From Microbacterium testaceum StLB037 (lineage in GTDB: Bacteria > Actinomycetota > Actinomycetes > Actinomycetales > Microbacteriaceae): DNA of 64,000 bases. Below are positions 1 to 8,055 of the stretch, in pieces. A program made the translations under genes and the position numbers. The stretch spans positions 434,001 to 498,000 of the forward strand of contig NZ_VTQH01000003.1 in NCBI RefSeq assembly GCF_008763945.1, given 5' to 3'. How positions within the stretch are numbered: position 1 is the stretch's first letter; each line of letters opens with the position of its first letter. Below the pieces are notes generated by a model. That model did not search any database. It was given only the letters and a program-made list of their open reading frames with translations, and was not told where the DNA came from.

Positions 1-143
1 CCGCCGCCGTCGAGCTTCACGATCGCGAAGAGGTCGACCTGCTCGTCCCAGTCGCGGGGGATCGATCGGCGGATGCTGGTCAGGGTGTTCTCCTGGTCGC
101 CACCGGGGGAGGCGACGGGCGGCTCGTTCGGGACCGTCGTCAT
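1..143 (-). CDS. Partial hypothetical protein (C-terminus outside window)
   Basis: An open frame starts with ATG at 143 and runs off the left edge, showing only the first 47 residues. The visible part is polar (it begins MTTVPNEPPVASPGG) with no signal peptide or membrane segment, so the protein is probably cytoplasmic. I do not recognise the family from this fragment. It reads in the same direction as the molybdopterin oxidoreductase gene upstream of it, but a strong hairpin lies between them, so it is probably a separate transcription unit. Confidence 0.5.
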   Translation of the reverse strand, partial: MTTVPNEPPVASPGGDQENTLTSIRRSIPRDWDEQVDLFAIVKLDGG

Positions 144-205
144 GCGAGAGTGTCGAGACGTGTCGGGGCGCTTGCTGAAGGCATGAGCCGATCATGCCCC
201 GCGGG

Positions 206-241
206 GACGCCCGGGAACAGCGATTGACATTCCCGGGCGTC
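206..241 (-). terminator. Hairpin terminator after the molybdopterin oxidoreductase
   Basis: A perfect 12-bp inverted repeat (GACGCCCGGGAA at 206-217 and its complement at 230-241) with a 12-nt loop begins 4 bp past the stop codon of the gene ending at 245. There is no clear T-run, which is usual for high-GC actinobacterial terminators. Confidence 0.7.
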
Positions 242-244
242 GCT

Positions 245-1831
245 TCACGACGAGACGGTGACGAGGGTCCGCTGCCAGCCGCTCGACCCGTTGGGGGCGA
301 TGGGGGCCTGATCCTCGATCTGCAGGTTGCCCTGCTTGTCGGTGGCGCGGACGGCGATGTAGTGCGAGCCGGCCTCGGCGGTCCAGTCGAACTTCCACTG
401 CACCCACGACTGATCGTTGATGGGAGTCGACAGCTGCGTCTCCTGCCACTCGCCGTTGTCTATGCTCACCTCGACCTTCTGCACGCCGACGGGCTGCGCC
501 CACGCCATACCGGCGATCACGACGGTGCCGGCGGGTACGGGCGAGCCGATCTTGGGCGTGTCCACGCGCGACGACATCTTGATCGGCGCCTCGGCCGAGT
601 AGCCGCGCGGGGTCCAGTAGGCCTCGGCCTGGTCGAATCGCGTGACGGTGAGCTTCGTGACCCACTTCGTCGCCGAGACGTAGCCGTACAGGCCCGGGAC
701 GACCATGCGCACCGGGAAACCGTGCTCGAACGGGAGCGGCTCGCCGTTCATCTTCACCGCGAAGATCGCATCGAGGTTGTCGTCGGTGAGGGAGGACAGG
801 GGAGTGGATGCCGTGTACCCGTCGACGCTCTCCGAGAGCACCATGTCGGCATCTCCCTGCACGCCGGCCATGCGCAACACGTCGCGGATCGGGATGCCGG
901 TCCAGATGGCGTTGCCGACGAGCCCGCCGCCGACCTCGTTGGAGACGCAGGTGAGGGTCACGCCGTACTCGTCGAGCCCCATGCCGACGAGGTCGTCGAA
1001 GCTGAGCTCGATCGGGTTGTCGACCATGCCCTCGATCGAGAGGCGCCACGTGGTGGGGTCGACGTTGGGGACGGTGAGCGCGGTGTCGACGCGGTAGAAG
1101 TCGCCGTTGGGGGTGATGATCGGCGTGAGACCGTCGATGTCCCAGTTCGCCCCCTCCGGCACCGTCACGGTCGTCCGCGCCGCGGGGATGCTCAGGGCGT
1201 CGCGGGCGGCGGCGACCGACGAGGTCGCGGCGTTGAGCACGCGGGCCCCGACGCCCACGACCACCGCACCTACCGCGGTGAGACCGGTGAGGAGCAGGAA
1301 CCGGCGGCGATCGGTGCCCGCGGCATCGGCGTTTCCCGCCGTGGCCGCCGAGACCCATCGGCGAAGGCGCACGATCGCGAGCAGGAGCACGAGAATGCCC
1401 GCGACGGTGCCGACCACCGGGGGAAGCCAGGCGAGGACACCGGCTCCGGCGCGCGTGACGATGGCCGCGGTCGCGAGGACGCCGCCGATGCCGAGCAGGG
1501 CGACCCCGACGTAGCGGAAGCGGTACTCGAGCACGCCGGCGACGGCCGCGGCGACGGCGGCGCCGAGACCGACGCCCACCAGCAGGGCGATCTTGTCGCT
1601 CTCGCCGAAGAGCGTGATCGCCAGCTCCTTCAGCGGACGCGGGACGATGTCGACGATGAACGAGCCCACCGCGAGGATGGGGCTCGCCGAACGCGCGACG
1701 AGCGCTGCGAGCGCCTCTGCCGCGGCGAGCAGCACCGCCGCCGCCACGATGCCGGCGAGAGCCGCCCAGATCCAGGCGTGCGGGCGGCGGGCCGTGGTGG
1801 TCTCGGTCCGGGCCGCGGTGTCGGTCGTCAT
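245..1831 (-). CDS. Membrane-anchored molybdopterin-dependent oxidoreductase (sulfite oxidase/YedY superfamily)
   Basis: The 528-residue product has an N-terminal membrane region of about four hydrophobic helices (roughly residues 18-190) followed by an extracytoplasmic sulfite-oxidase-type molybdopterin domain and a C-terminal immunoglobulin-like Mo-cofactor dimerisation domain. The motif LTCVSNEVGG contains the Cys expected to ligate molybdenum. The last helix is preceded by RRRFLL, so export may use an arginine-type signal. The ATG at 1831 is chosen because GAGGG lies a good distance upstream; an ATG 14 codons earlier lacks a ribosome site. The physiological substrate (sulfite, methionine sulfoxide or another) cannot be read from the sequence. 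Confidence 0.9.
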   Translation of the reverse strand: MTTDTAARTETTTARRPHAWIWAALAGIVAAAVLLAAAEALAALVARSASPILAVGSFIVDIVPRPLKELAITLFGESDKIALLVGVGLGAAVAAAVAGVLEYRFRYVGVALLGIGGVLATAAIVTRAGAGVLAWLPPVVGTVAGILVLLLAIVRLRRWVSAATAGNADAAGTDRRRFLLLTGLTAVGAVVVGVGARVLNAATSSVAAARDALSIPAARTTVTVPEGANWDIDGLTPIITPNGDFYRVDTALTVPNVDPTTWRLSIEGMVDNPIELSFDDLVGMGLDEYGVTLTCVSNEVGGGLVGNAIWTGIPIRDVLRMAGVQGDADMVLSESVDGYTASTPLSSLTDDNLDAIFAVKMNGEPLPFEHGFPVRMVVPGLYGYVSATKWVTKLTVTRFDQAEAYWTPRGYSAEAPIKMSSRVDTPKIGSPVPAGTVVIAGMAWAQPVGVQKVEVSIDNGEWQETQLSTPINDQSWVQWKFDWTAEAGSHYIAVRATDKQGNLQIEDQAPIAPNGSSGWQRTLVTVSS

Positions 1832-1910
1832 GGCATCCCTCGTTCCCGCTCTCCGCGCAGGCGCGATGAGCATCTCCCCTTATTCGGAGCGAAGGGTGGA
1901 ACGGATGCCG

Positions 1911-2843
1911 TCAGGGCGCGGAGTGCGCCGATGTGGGCGCCGCGGGGGCCAGCGCGAACGCCGCCACCCCGGTCACGATGAGAGCGAGGGCGAGGCCCAG
2001 GCCCCAGCCGACGGATTCGCCGAGGAGGGGCACAGCGATGACGGCGGTGAGGACGGGGCTCAGCGCACCGGCGGCAGCCGGCAGGCTGCTACCGAGGTTC
2101 TTGACGGCGACCACGTAGCAGGCCGTCGACAGCAGCCCCGTCCCGACTCCCTGGACGAGGGCGTAGGCGCCCACGGTGCGCAGGTCGGCGGTGCCGGCGA
2201 GCAGCGCCGAGGGCAGCACTCCCGTCGCCCCGAGAAGCAGAGCGGATGCCACCGAGGTCACCGAGACGACCAGGATCACCGCGATCGGGTCGAGACGCGT
2301 GCGGGCGACGCCCACCGTGTACGCGGCCCACACCAGGCCCGCGGCCAACAGCACGACGATCCCCCCGGGGCCGGACGCTCCGCCGGTGAACAGCGCGCTG
2401 GCCGCCACCCCCGCCACGATCGCGGCGAGGGCGAGCAGGCGTCGCCGGGACACCGTGCGCCGCAAGCCGAGGAAGAGCAGCGCCGTGACGAACAGGGGCA
2501 CGGTTCCGGGCACGAGCAGACCGGTGAGGGCCGCCGACGTGAGGTGGGCACCCCACGCGAACAGGAGGAAGTGCGGGAGCCCGGCCAGGAGCACGAGGGC
2601 GAGCACGGCGGGGCGCTCGCCGCGGAGGGCGCGGAACGTGCGGGGGATCCACGGACTCAGCACGAGCACGGGCACGGCGAAGCGGACGATCGCGGCATCC
2701 GCCATCGTGAGTCCCGCGCCCTCGAGGGCGCGCGTGGAGAGGGCGAATGACGACCAGAGTGCGATGACGGCGGCGAGAGCCGCGATGCCGATCGCGGTGC
2801 GGCGGGAGAGGACCCGGGGCCGGGGGAGGGCGAACGTCGTCAC
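1911..2843 (-). CDS. EamA/DMT-family metabolite exporter
   Basis: This 310-residue protein is almost entirely hydrophobic, with about ten predicted membrane helices in the two-repeat EamA arrangement (each repeat about 140 residues). Drug/metabolite transporters of this kind export amino acids or other small metabolites. It is divergently transcribed from an Lrp/AsnC-type regulator 81 bp away, a very common pairing in which the regulator controls an amino-acid exporter; the substrate is therefore probably an amino acid, by inference. The start is GTG at 2843; TACTCT ends exactly 7 bases before it, so the mRNA is probably leaderless. Confidence 0.88.
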   Translation of the reverse strand: MTTFALPRPRVLSRRTAIGIAALAAVIALWSSFALSTRALEGAGLTMADAAIVRFAVPVLVLSPWIPRTFRALRGERPAVLALVLLAGLPHFLLFAWGAHLTSAALTGLLVPGTVPLFVTALLFLGLRRTVSRRRLLALAAIVAGVAASALFTGGASGPGGIVVLLAAGLVWAAYTVGVARTRLDPIAVILVVSVTSVASALLLGATGVLPSALLAGTADLRTVGAYALVQGVGTGLLSTACYVVAVKNLGSSLPAAAGALSPVLTAVIAVPLLGESVGWGLGLALALIVTGVAAFALAPAAPTSAHSAP

Positions 2844-2849
2844 CCTGCG

Positions 2850-2855
2850 AGAGTA
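2850..2855 (-). promoter_or_regulatory. Probable -10 box of leaderless exporter mRNA
   Basis: TACTCT on the minus strand occupies -12 to -7 relative to the GTG at 2843. There is no Shine-Dalgarno sequence between it and the start. Confidence 0.45.
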
Positions 2856-2879
2856 GAAAGATCGCCGGCGCAGGCGATT

Positions 2880-2910
2880 GCGAATATTGCTCGTGGTAGC
2901 CCGATATTGG
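2880..2910. promoter_or_regulatory. Candidate Lrp/AsnC operator between divergent genes
   Basis: Two AT-rich imperfect dyads, GCGAATATTGC (2880-2890) and CCGATATTGG (2901-2910), sit with centres about 20 bp apart, i.e. two helical turns, on one face of the DNA. They lie between the exporter and the Lrp-type gene. Lrp-family proteins bind as multimers to such phased AT-rich sites. Confidence 0.45.
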
Positions 2911-2924
2911 CAGAATCATGCTTC

Positions 2925-3407
2925 ATGACCGCTCTCGACCGCATCGACCGTCTGATCCTGCGCGAGCTGCAGCAGGATGGTCGGCTCTCGAACCAGGAAC
3001 TCGCCGATCGCGTCGGCCTCTCCCCGTCGCCGTGCCTGCGGCGCGTGCGCCAGCTCGAGCAGGCCGGCGTGATCGAGGGGTACCGCGCGGTGGTCTCGCC
3101 GAAGGCGGTCGATCTGACCATTACCGCGTTCGTGCGCCTGCGTCTCGCCTCGCACGAGGGTGCGACGGTGGATGCCGTGGAGAAGCGGCTGCGCGCGATC
3201 CCGCACATCGTCGAGGCGCACCTCCTCGCCGGCGACTGGGACTACCTCGTGCGCATCGTCACGCCGAGCTTCGAGGAGTACGAGCGCCTCCTGCGCGAAC
3301 ACCTGCGCGCGATCCCCTCGCTCGCCTCGATCGACACCACGTTCGCGTTCGCCGAGACCAAGCCGGTGTCGCCGCTCCCGCTCGGTGAACCGGCCGGCCA
3401 CGCGTGA
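2925..3407 (+). CDS. Lrp/AsnC-family transcriptional regulator
   Basis: The 160-residue product has the standard family layout: an N-terminal helix-turn-helix (LSNQELADRVGLSPSPCLRRVRQ region, about residues 22-46) and a C-terminal ligand-binding RAM domain (about 75-150, including the GDWDYLVRI core). Lrp/AsnC proteins sense amino acids and control their transport or metabolism. ATG at 2925 fits the family N-terminus (MTALDRIDR). It is divergent from an EamA exporter, its likely target, and probably controls itself through the same intergenic dyads. The 3' end overlaps a terminator hairpin. Confidence 0.93.
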   Translation: MTALDRIDRLILRELQQDGRLSNQELADRVGLSPSPCLRRVRQLEQAGVIEGYRAVVSPKAVDLTITAFVRLRLASHEGATVDAVEKRLRAIPHIVEAHLLAGDWDYLVRIVTPSFEEYERLLREHLRAIPSLASIDTTFAFAETKPVSPLPLGEPAGHA

Positions 3408-3438
3408 GGCCCGGGTCGACGATAGCGACCCGGGCCTC
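3406..3438. terminator. Bidirectional terminator hairpin
   Basis: A perfect 13-bp stem (3406-3418 with 3426-3438) and 7-nt loop overlaps the stop codon of the Lrp-type gene and precedes the end of the convergent small gene at 3447. Confidence 0.8.
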
Positions 3439-3446
3439 TCCGCCTG

Positions 3447-3632
3447 TCAGCGCTGCGAGCGCTGCTTGAGGACCTTCGCCTGCACCTTGCGGCGGATCTT
3501 CTGCACCTTCGGGTCTTTCCAGACCCGGTAGGCGACGGTTCCTGCGGCGGCCGCGCGGCCGATCGCCGTGCGGGCCAGCACGGCTCCCGCGAGTCCGACC
3601 GCTCCGGTTCCGATCCAACGTGCGACACCCAT
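3447..3632 (-). CDS. Small basic membrane-associated hypothetical protein
   Basis: A 61-residue product begins MGVARWIGTGAVGLAGAVLA, giving one hydrophobic stretch of about 25 residues, followed by a strongly basic C-terminal half rich in Lys and Arg (KVQKIRRKVQAKVLKQ). No family is recognised. GGAGG (rc of 3637-3641) lies just upstream of the ATG, which supports translation, and codon use is like that of the neighbours. A role at the membrane, perhaps binding nucleic acid or lipid headgroups through the basic tail, would be speculation. Confidence 0.65.
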   Translation of the reverse strand: MGVARWIGTGAVGLAGAVLARTAIGRAAAAGTVAYRVWKDPKVQKIRRKVQAKVLKQRSQR

Positions 3633-3723
3633 GACGCCTCCTCGATTGCGTGTGGCTACTCACCTCACACGATCGGGCTCCGGATGCCGCGCCGCTTGCG
3701 CCGGCGCCGCGCGTGTGCGTGGG

Positions 3724-4764
3724 TCAGCGCAGCGACCCGCCCGAGGGGGCGGCGAACGGCTCGAGAGCGGCGATCACGTCGTCGCTCAGCGTGGCCGAGC
3801 TCGCCTCGACGGCGTCGTCGATCTGGCTCGGCCGCGACGCTCCGATGATCGCGGTCGTGACCACCGGGTCGCGCAGCACCCACGCCACCGCCAGCTGGGG
3901 GATCGACAGACCCGCGTCGCGAGCGACCCCGTCGATGCCGCGGATGCGCTCGAGGTAGTCGTCGGTGAGGGCGGACTCGTCGAGGAAGCGGCTGTCGGCC
4001 GCCCGCGAGTCGGCGGGGACGTTCCCGTCGAGGTACTTCGCCGTCAGCAGGCCCTGAGCGAGCGGCGAGAACACCGCACTGCCGACGCCGAGCTCGCGCA
4101 GCGTCGGGAACAGCTCCGCCTCGGGCGTGCGGTCGAACAGCGAGTACCGCGGCTGGTGGATGAACAGACGCACCCCCTCGGCCGCGAGCAGCTCGTGCGC
4201 GCGACGGGTGAGCTCGGCGGGGTAGTTCGAGATGCCGACGTACAGCGCCTTGCCGCTGCGCACGATGTCGGCGAGGGCGGTGACGGTCTCTTCGATGGGC
4301 GTGTCGGGGTCGACGCGGTGCGAGTAGAAGACGTCGACGTAGTCGGTGCGCATGCGCGTGAGACTCTGCTCGAGCGAGCGGACGAGGTACTTGCGCGACC
4401 CGCCGTCGCCATAAGGCCCGGGCCACATGTCGTAGCCGGCCTTCGTCGAGAGGAACAGCTCGTCGCGGTATCGGCGCAGGTCGCTGTCGAGCACCGTGCC
4501 GAACGTCGTCTCGGCCGCACCGTAGGGAGGACCGTAATTGTTCGCGAGGTCGATGTGCACGACGCCGCGGTCGAACGCGTGACGCAGGATCTCGCGTTGC
4601 GAGTCGAGCGTGCGCCCGCTGCCGAAGTTCTGCCAGAGGCCGAGCGAGATGCGGGGGAGGGGGATGCCGCTCGCCCCGGCGCGCAGGAACGGCACGTCGT
4701 CGTAGCGGGTGGAGGACGCCGTGAAGGCGGACGTCAGGCGGGGGTCATCGGCGGCGATGGGCAT
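3724..4764 (-). CDS. Aldo/keto reductase (YghZ/GAP-reductase-like)
   Basis: The 346-residue product is an NADPH-dependent aldo/keto reductase with the (beta/alpha)8 barrel signatures: catalytic Asp and Tyr in HIDLANNYGPPYG, Lys in LSTKAGYDMWPGPYG, and the phosphate-binding IIGASRPSQ segment near the C-terminus. The tract WPGPYGDGGSRKYL and overall length match the subgroup annotated as L-glyceraldehyde-3-phosphate reductase and the potassium-channel beta-subunit-like reductases. Such enzymes reduce toxic aldehydes such as methylglyoxal. The ATG at 4764 has GAGGAG upstream at normal spacing, so this gene has a conventional leader. It is followed 58 bp downstream of its start side by the unrelated methionine synthase gene. 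Confidence 0.9.
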   Translation of the reverse strand: MPIAADDPRLTSAFTASSTRYDDVPFLRAGASGIPLPRISLGLWQNFGSGRTLDSQREILRHAFDRGVVHIDLANNYGPPYGAAETTFGTVLDSDLRRYRDELFLSTKAGYDMWPGPYGDGGSRKYLVRSLEQSLTRMRTDYVDVFYSHRVDPDTPIEETVTALADIVRSGKALYVGISNYPAELTRRAHELLAAEGVRLFIHQPRYSLFDRTPEAELFPTLRELGVGSAVFSPLAQGLLTAKYLDGNVPADSRAADSRFLDESALTDDYLERIRGIDGVARDAGLSIPQLAVAWVLRDPVVTTAIIGASRPSQIDDAVEASSATLSDDVIAALEPFAAPSGGSLR

Positions 4765-4821
4765 GATTCTCCTCGACGGTGAAGGGGGACACCGTCGACT
4801 CTGCCACGGATCGACGCGCGC

Positions 4822-5883
4822 TCAGGCGGGAACGCGCGACAGCTCCTCGCGCAGGATGCCGGCACCCGCCGTCAGCGCGCTGAGCTTGTCGAACGCCACC
4901 TGGCGTGGCAGGGGCGCCATGCCGCAGTTCGAGCTGGCGATGAGCTTGTCGGCGTCCACGAACTGCAGGGCCCGTCGCAGGGTGTCGGCCACCTCTTCGG
5001 GGGTCTCCACCTCGTGGCTGGCGACGTCGATCGCGCCGAGCATGACGTTCTTGCCGCGGATGAGCTCGATGAGGTCGATCGGCACGTGCGAGTTGTGGCT
5101 CTCGAGCGAGACGGTATCGATGCTCGAGCGCTGCAGCAGCGGGAAAGACTCCTCGTACTGGCGCCATTCGGCCCCGAGGGTCGCCTTCCAATCGGTGTTG
5201 GCCTTGATGCCGTAGCCGTAGCAGATGTGCACGACCGTCTCGGCCCGCAGGCCCTCGGCAGCGCGCTCGAGCGTGGCGACTCCCCAGTCCTTCATCTCGT
5301 CGAAGAAGACGTTGAAGGCGGGCTCGTCGAACTGGATGATGTCGACGCCGGCGGCCTCGAGCTCGCGCGCCTCCTGGTTGAGGATCGTCGCGAACTCCCA
5401 CGCGAGCTTCTCGCGGCTGCGGTAGTGGCGGTCGGCGAGCGTGTCGATCATCGTCATGGGGCCGGGCAGGGCCCACTTGATCGGGCGGTCCGTCTGCCGG
5501 CGCAGGAACGCGGCATCCTGGACGAAGACCGGCTGGCGACGGCTCACCGCACCGACGACGGTCGGGACGCTCGCGTCGTAGCGGTCGCGGATGCGCACGG
5601 TCTCGCGGTTCTCGAAGTCGACGCCCTCGAGGTGCTCGATGAAGGTCGTCACGAAGTGCTGACGGGTCTGCTCGCCGTCGCTGACGATGTCGAGGCCGCG
5701 GCGCTCCTGCTCTTTCGCGGCGCTGCGCAGGGCGTCCTGCTTGCCCTCGACGAGCGTGTCACCCTCGAGCTCCCAGGGCGACCACAGCACCTCCGGCTTG
5801 GCGAGCCAGGCCGGCTTGGGGAGGCTTCCGACGATGGAGGTGGGCAGAAGGCTGTTCACGGCGGTGTTCTCCGGGGAGGTCAT
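4822..5883 (-). CDS. mesD: Folate-independent core methionine synthase MesD-type
   Basis: The 353-residue protein corresponds only to the C-terminal catalytic barrel of cobalamin-independent methionine synthase (MetE); the N-terminal half needed for folate binding in MetE is absent. The zinc ligands are conserved: His219 and Cys221 (VHICYG), Glu261 (SLESHN) and Cys320 (SSNCGM). Its ATG overlaps the stop of the upstream DUF1852 gene (ATGA), a linkage known for the MesD family, which needs the DUF1852 protein MesX and oxygen and does not use methyl-folate. It should therefore make methionine from homocysteine with an unidentified methyl donor. Assignment to MesD is from family knowledge plus this linkage. 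Confidence 0.9.
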   Translation of the reverse strand: MTSPENTAVNSLLPTSIVGSLPKPAWLAKPEVLWSPWELEGDTLVEGKQDALRSAAKEQERRGLDIVSDGEQTRQHFVTTFIEHLEGVDFENRETVRIRDRYDASVPTVVGAVSRRQPVFVQDAAFLRRQTDRPIKWALPGPMTMIDTLADRHYRSREKLAWEFATILNQEARELEAAGVDIIQFDEPAFNVFFDEMKDWGVATLERAAEGLRAETVVHICYGYGIKANTDWKATLGAEWRQYEESFPLLQRSSIDTVSLESHNSHVPIDLIELIRGKNVMLGAIDVASHEVETPEEVADTLRRALQFVDADKLIASSNCGMAPLPRQVAFDKLSALTAGAGILREELSRVPA

Positions 5884-6875
5884 CGGGTCGGGAGCACGTC
5901 GGCGACGAGCCAGGCGTCGAGCACGGCGCGGTGCGGCGTGACGAAGTGCTCCTCGGTGTAACGGCCCTGCGTGATCCCGAGGCGGCTGCGCTCCTCGCGG
6001 TCGTACGCGATGTTCGTGCGGGTGAAGTCCTCGTGCGCGAGGGTGGGACGGTAGACCTCGCCCGCCGGCTCGTGGGCGTTGTAGATCTCGGGACGGTAGA
6101 TCTTCTGGAACGTCTCCATCGTGGCCACCGTGCCGGCTAGCTGCAGGTCGGTGTAGTCCGCGAGCAGATCGCCGCGGAAGTAGAAGGCCAGCGGCGCCAC
6201 GCTGCCGCGCGGCATGAAGTAGCGCACCTGCAGGCCCATCTTCCCGAAGTACTCGTCGGTCAGCGAGAACGCATCCTGCTCGTACTCGTGCCCGAGGACG
6301 GGGTGCACGACACCGGTGCGGTGGTACTCGCGGCTCGTCGACACGCTGATGCACACGACGGGCGACTGCGTATAGCGCTCGCAGTACGCCTCGGAATCGA
6401 GGAAGTGCTGGAAGAGCTTGCCGTGCAGGATGCCGAAGCCCTCGGGCAGCGTGAAGGGCTTGCCCTCGCCGTTGGCGGCGGGCAGCAGCACGCTGAAGTC
6501 GTAGTCGCGCAGGTAGGACGAGAAGTTGTTGCCGACGATGCCCTGGTGGCGCTCGCCGGTGAGGGTGTCGACGAGGTGGACGTCGAGCACCTCGAGCAGG
6601 GGGAACTCGCGGTCGTCGCCGGCATCGTCGTCGAACTGCAGCGCGGCGGAGACGATGTCGAGCTCGACGCGGTAGCGGTCGGAGTCGGGGTTCTCACCGT
6701 CGGCCAGTTCGTTGAACCGGCGGTCGATCATGGCCAGGGCGTTGCGCAGGTTCTGCTGCCGGTGCTCGCCCCGGGCGAGGTTGGCGAAGTTCGTGGTGAT
6801 CCGCGAGCTGGACGAGGGCGCGTAGTCCTCGTCGAAGCGGGTGGTGGAGATGCGGAACGTAATGTCGTTCGCCAT
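5880..6875 (-). CDS. mesX: DUF1852 protein MesX, partner of the methionine synthase
   Basis: The 331-residue product carries the DUF1852 hallmarks, including SRITTNFANLARG near residue 25 and long aromatic-rich blocks such as DYDFSVLLP and QVRYFMPRGS. Members are proposed oxygenases required together with the core methionine synthase MesD. The ATG at 6875 gives the family-typical N-terminus MANDITFRI; an in-frame ATG at 6950 would add 25 unconserved residues and is less likely. Translation is coupled to mesD by a 4-bp overlap. A LysR-type regulator is divergent, with a palindromic site between. Confidence 0.88.
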   Translation of the reverse strand: MANDITFRISTTRFDEDYAPSSSSRITTNFANLARGEHRQQNLRNALAMIDRRFNELADGENPDSDRYRVELDIVSAALQFDDDAGDDREFPLLEVLDVHLVDTLTGERHQGIVGNNFSSYLRDYDFSVLLPAANGEGKPFTLPEGFGILHGKLFQHFLDSEAYCERYTQSPVVCISVSTSREYHRTGVVHPVLGHEYEQDAFSLTDEYFGKMGLQVRYFMPRGSVAPLAFYFRGDLLADYTDLQLAGTVATMETFQKIYRPEIYNAHEPAGEVYRPTLAHEDFTRTNIAYDREERSRLGITQGRYTEEHFVTPHRAVLDAWLVADVLPTR

Positions 6876-6966
6876 GTCGAGCCAATCGGAAGGGGCCGGG
6901 GTGGGCCGTGCGGGGAGCGTGTCCCCATCGTGCCGCCGCCGCGAAGTCATCGGGTAATTCCGCTCC

Positions 6967-6994
6967 GCTATGCCGAGGTATAGCTTTGGGCTAT
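6967..6994. promoter_or_regulatory. LysR-type operator with three GCTAT half-sites
   Basis: GCTAT (6967-6971) and ATAGC (6980-6984) form a dyad of the T-N11-A type with pairing that continues inward (GCC/GGT). A third half-site GCTAT (6990-6994) overlaps the start codon of the lysR gene. The arrangement fits activation of mesXD and autorepression of the regulator. Confidence 0.6.
6981..6986 (+). promoter_or_regulatory. Probable -10 box of leaderless lysR mRNA
   Basis: TAGCTT lies at -12 to -7 relative to the ATG at 6993 and overlaps the LysR half-sites, so a bound regulator would block polymerase. Confidence 0.4.
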
Positions 6995-7934
6995 GGCAAA
7001 GCGCGCGAGCGGCATCACCCTGCAGCAGCTGCAGTACTTCATCGAGGTCGCGGCCGAGGGATCCATCAGCGCCGCTGCCGACCTGCTCTACGTCGCCCAG
7101 CCCACGATGTCGGCGGCGATGCGCGATCTCGAGACACGGGTGGGCCGCGACCTGCTGACCCGCTCGGCGCGCGGCGTCACCCTGACCGTCGACGGGGTCG
7201 AGTTCCTCGGCTACGCGCGTCAGGTGGTCGAACAGGCGGAACTCCTCGAGCAGCGCTACCTGGGCCGGCCCCCCTCGCGCCGCCTCCTGGGCGTCTCCGC
7301 CCAGCACTACTCGTTCGTCGTCGATGCGTTCGTGCGCATGGTGAGGGCGACGGATGCCGCGGAGTACGAGTTCTCGCTGCGTGAGACGCGCACCTTCGAC
7401 ATCATCGAAGACGTCCGGACGCTGCGCAGCGAGCTCGGCATCCTGTTCCGCAACGATTTCAACCGGAACGTGCTCGACAAGCTGCTGCGGGACTCGGGCC
7501 TCGCCTTCCACCCGCTCTTCCGCGCCGAGCCGCACATCTTCGTCTCGCGCCGCAATCCGCTGGCCGGTCGCGAACGCGCGACCCTCGCCGACCTCGCCGA
7601 TCTGCCCCGACTCACCTTCGACCAGGGCGCGAACAACTCTTTCTACTTCGCCGAGGAGATCCTCTCGACCCTCTCGAGCAAACAGGAGATCCGCGTGTCC
7701 GACCGTGCGACGATCTTCAACCTCATGATCGGTCTCGACGGGTACACGATCTCGACGGGAATCATCAGCGACGACCTCGACCCCGAGATCGTCGCCGTCC
7801 CGCTCGACGTCGACGAGCGGATCGAGATCGGCTGGATCGGGCGGACCGCCATTCCCCTCACCGACCAGGCGCAGAGGTACCTGGGCGAGGTGCGGGACGT
7901 GGTGGCGGAATTCGGGGTGGAGCTGCTCGACTGA
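6993..7934 (+). CDS. LysR-family transcriptional regulator, divergent from mesXD
   Basis: The 313-residue product has an N-terminal winged helix-turn-helix (about residues 9-68, with SISAAADLLYVAQPTMSAAM) and a LysR substrate-binding domain (about 95-300). It is divergent from the mesX-mesD methionine synthase unit, with start codons 117 bp apart and a LysR-type palindrome between them, so it most likely senses methionine-pathway intermediates and controls these genes. That job is inferred from position only. The gene start coincides with an operator half-site, which implies autoregulation. There is no good ribosome site; the mRNA is probably leaderless. Confidence 0.92.
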   Translation: MAKRASGITLQQLQYFIEVAAEGSISAAADLLYVAQPTMSAAMRDLETRVGRDLLTRSARGVTLTVDGVEFLGYARQVVEQAELLEQRYLGRPPSRRLLGVSAQHYSFVVDAFVRMVRATDAAEYEFSLRETRTFDIIEDVRTLRSELGILFRNDFNRNVLDKLLRDSGLAFHPLFRAEPHIFVSRRNPLAGRERATLADLADLPRLTFDQGANNSFYFAEEILSTLSSKQEIRVSDRATIFNLMIGLDGYTISTGIISDDLDPEIVAVPLDVDERIEIGWIGRTAIPLTDQAQRYLGEVRDVVAEFGVELLD

Positions 7935-7983
7935 CGGCCCCGTCCGGCGGGTCGAGAGGGGCGACCGGATGCCGGGATGAGTG

Positions 7984-8007
7984 GGGTCCGGATAGTGCCT
8001 CGGACCC
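7984..8007. terminator. Weak hairpin after lysR
   Basis: GGGTCCG (7984-7990) pairs with CGGACCC (8001-8007) across a 10-nt loop, 50 bp past the lysR stop. No T-run follows. Confidence 0.4.
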
Positions 8008-8055
8008 GCAGGCGCAGACCCGCCTGTGTTCAACGCGTCAGTGCCAGGATGGGGC

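Noticed and set aside
6876..6992. A possible SAM riboswitch before the methionine synthase unit
   Set aside because: The 117-bp region lacks the conserved helices of known SAM riboswitches and is accounted for by the LysR-type site.
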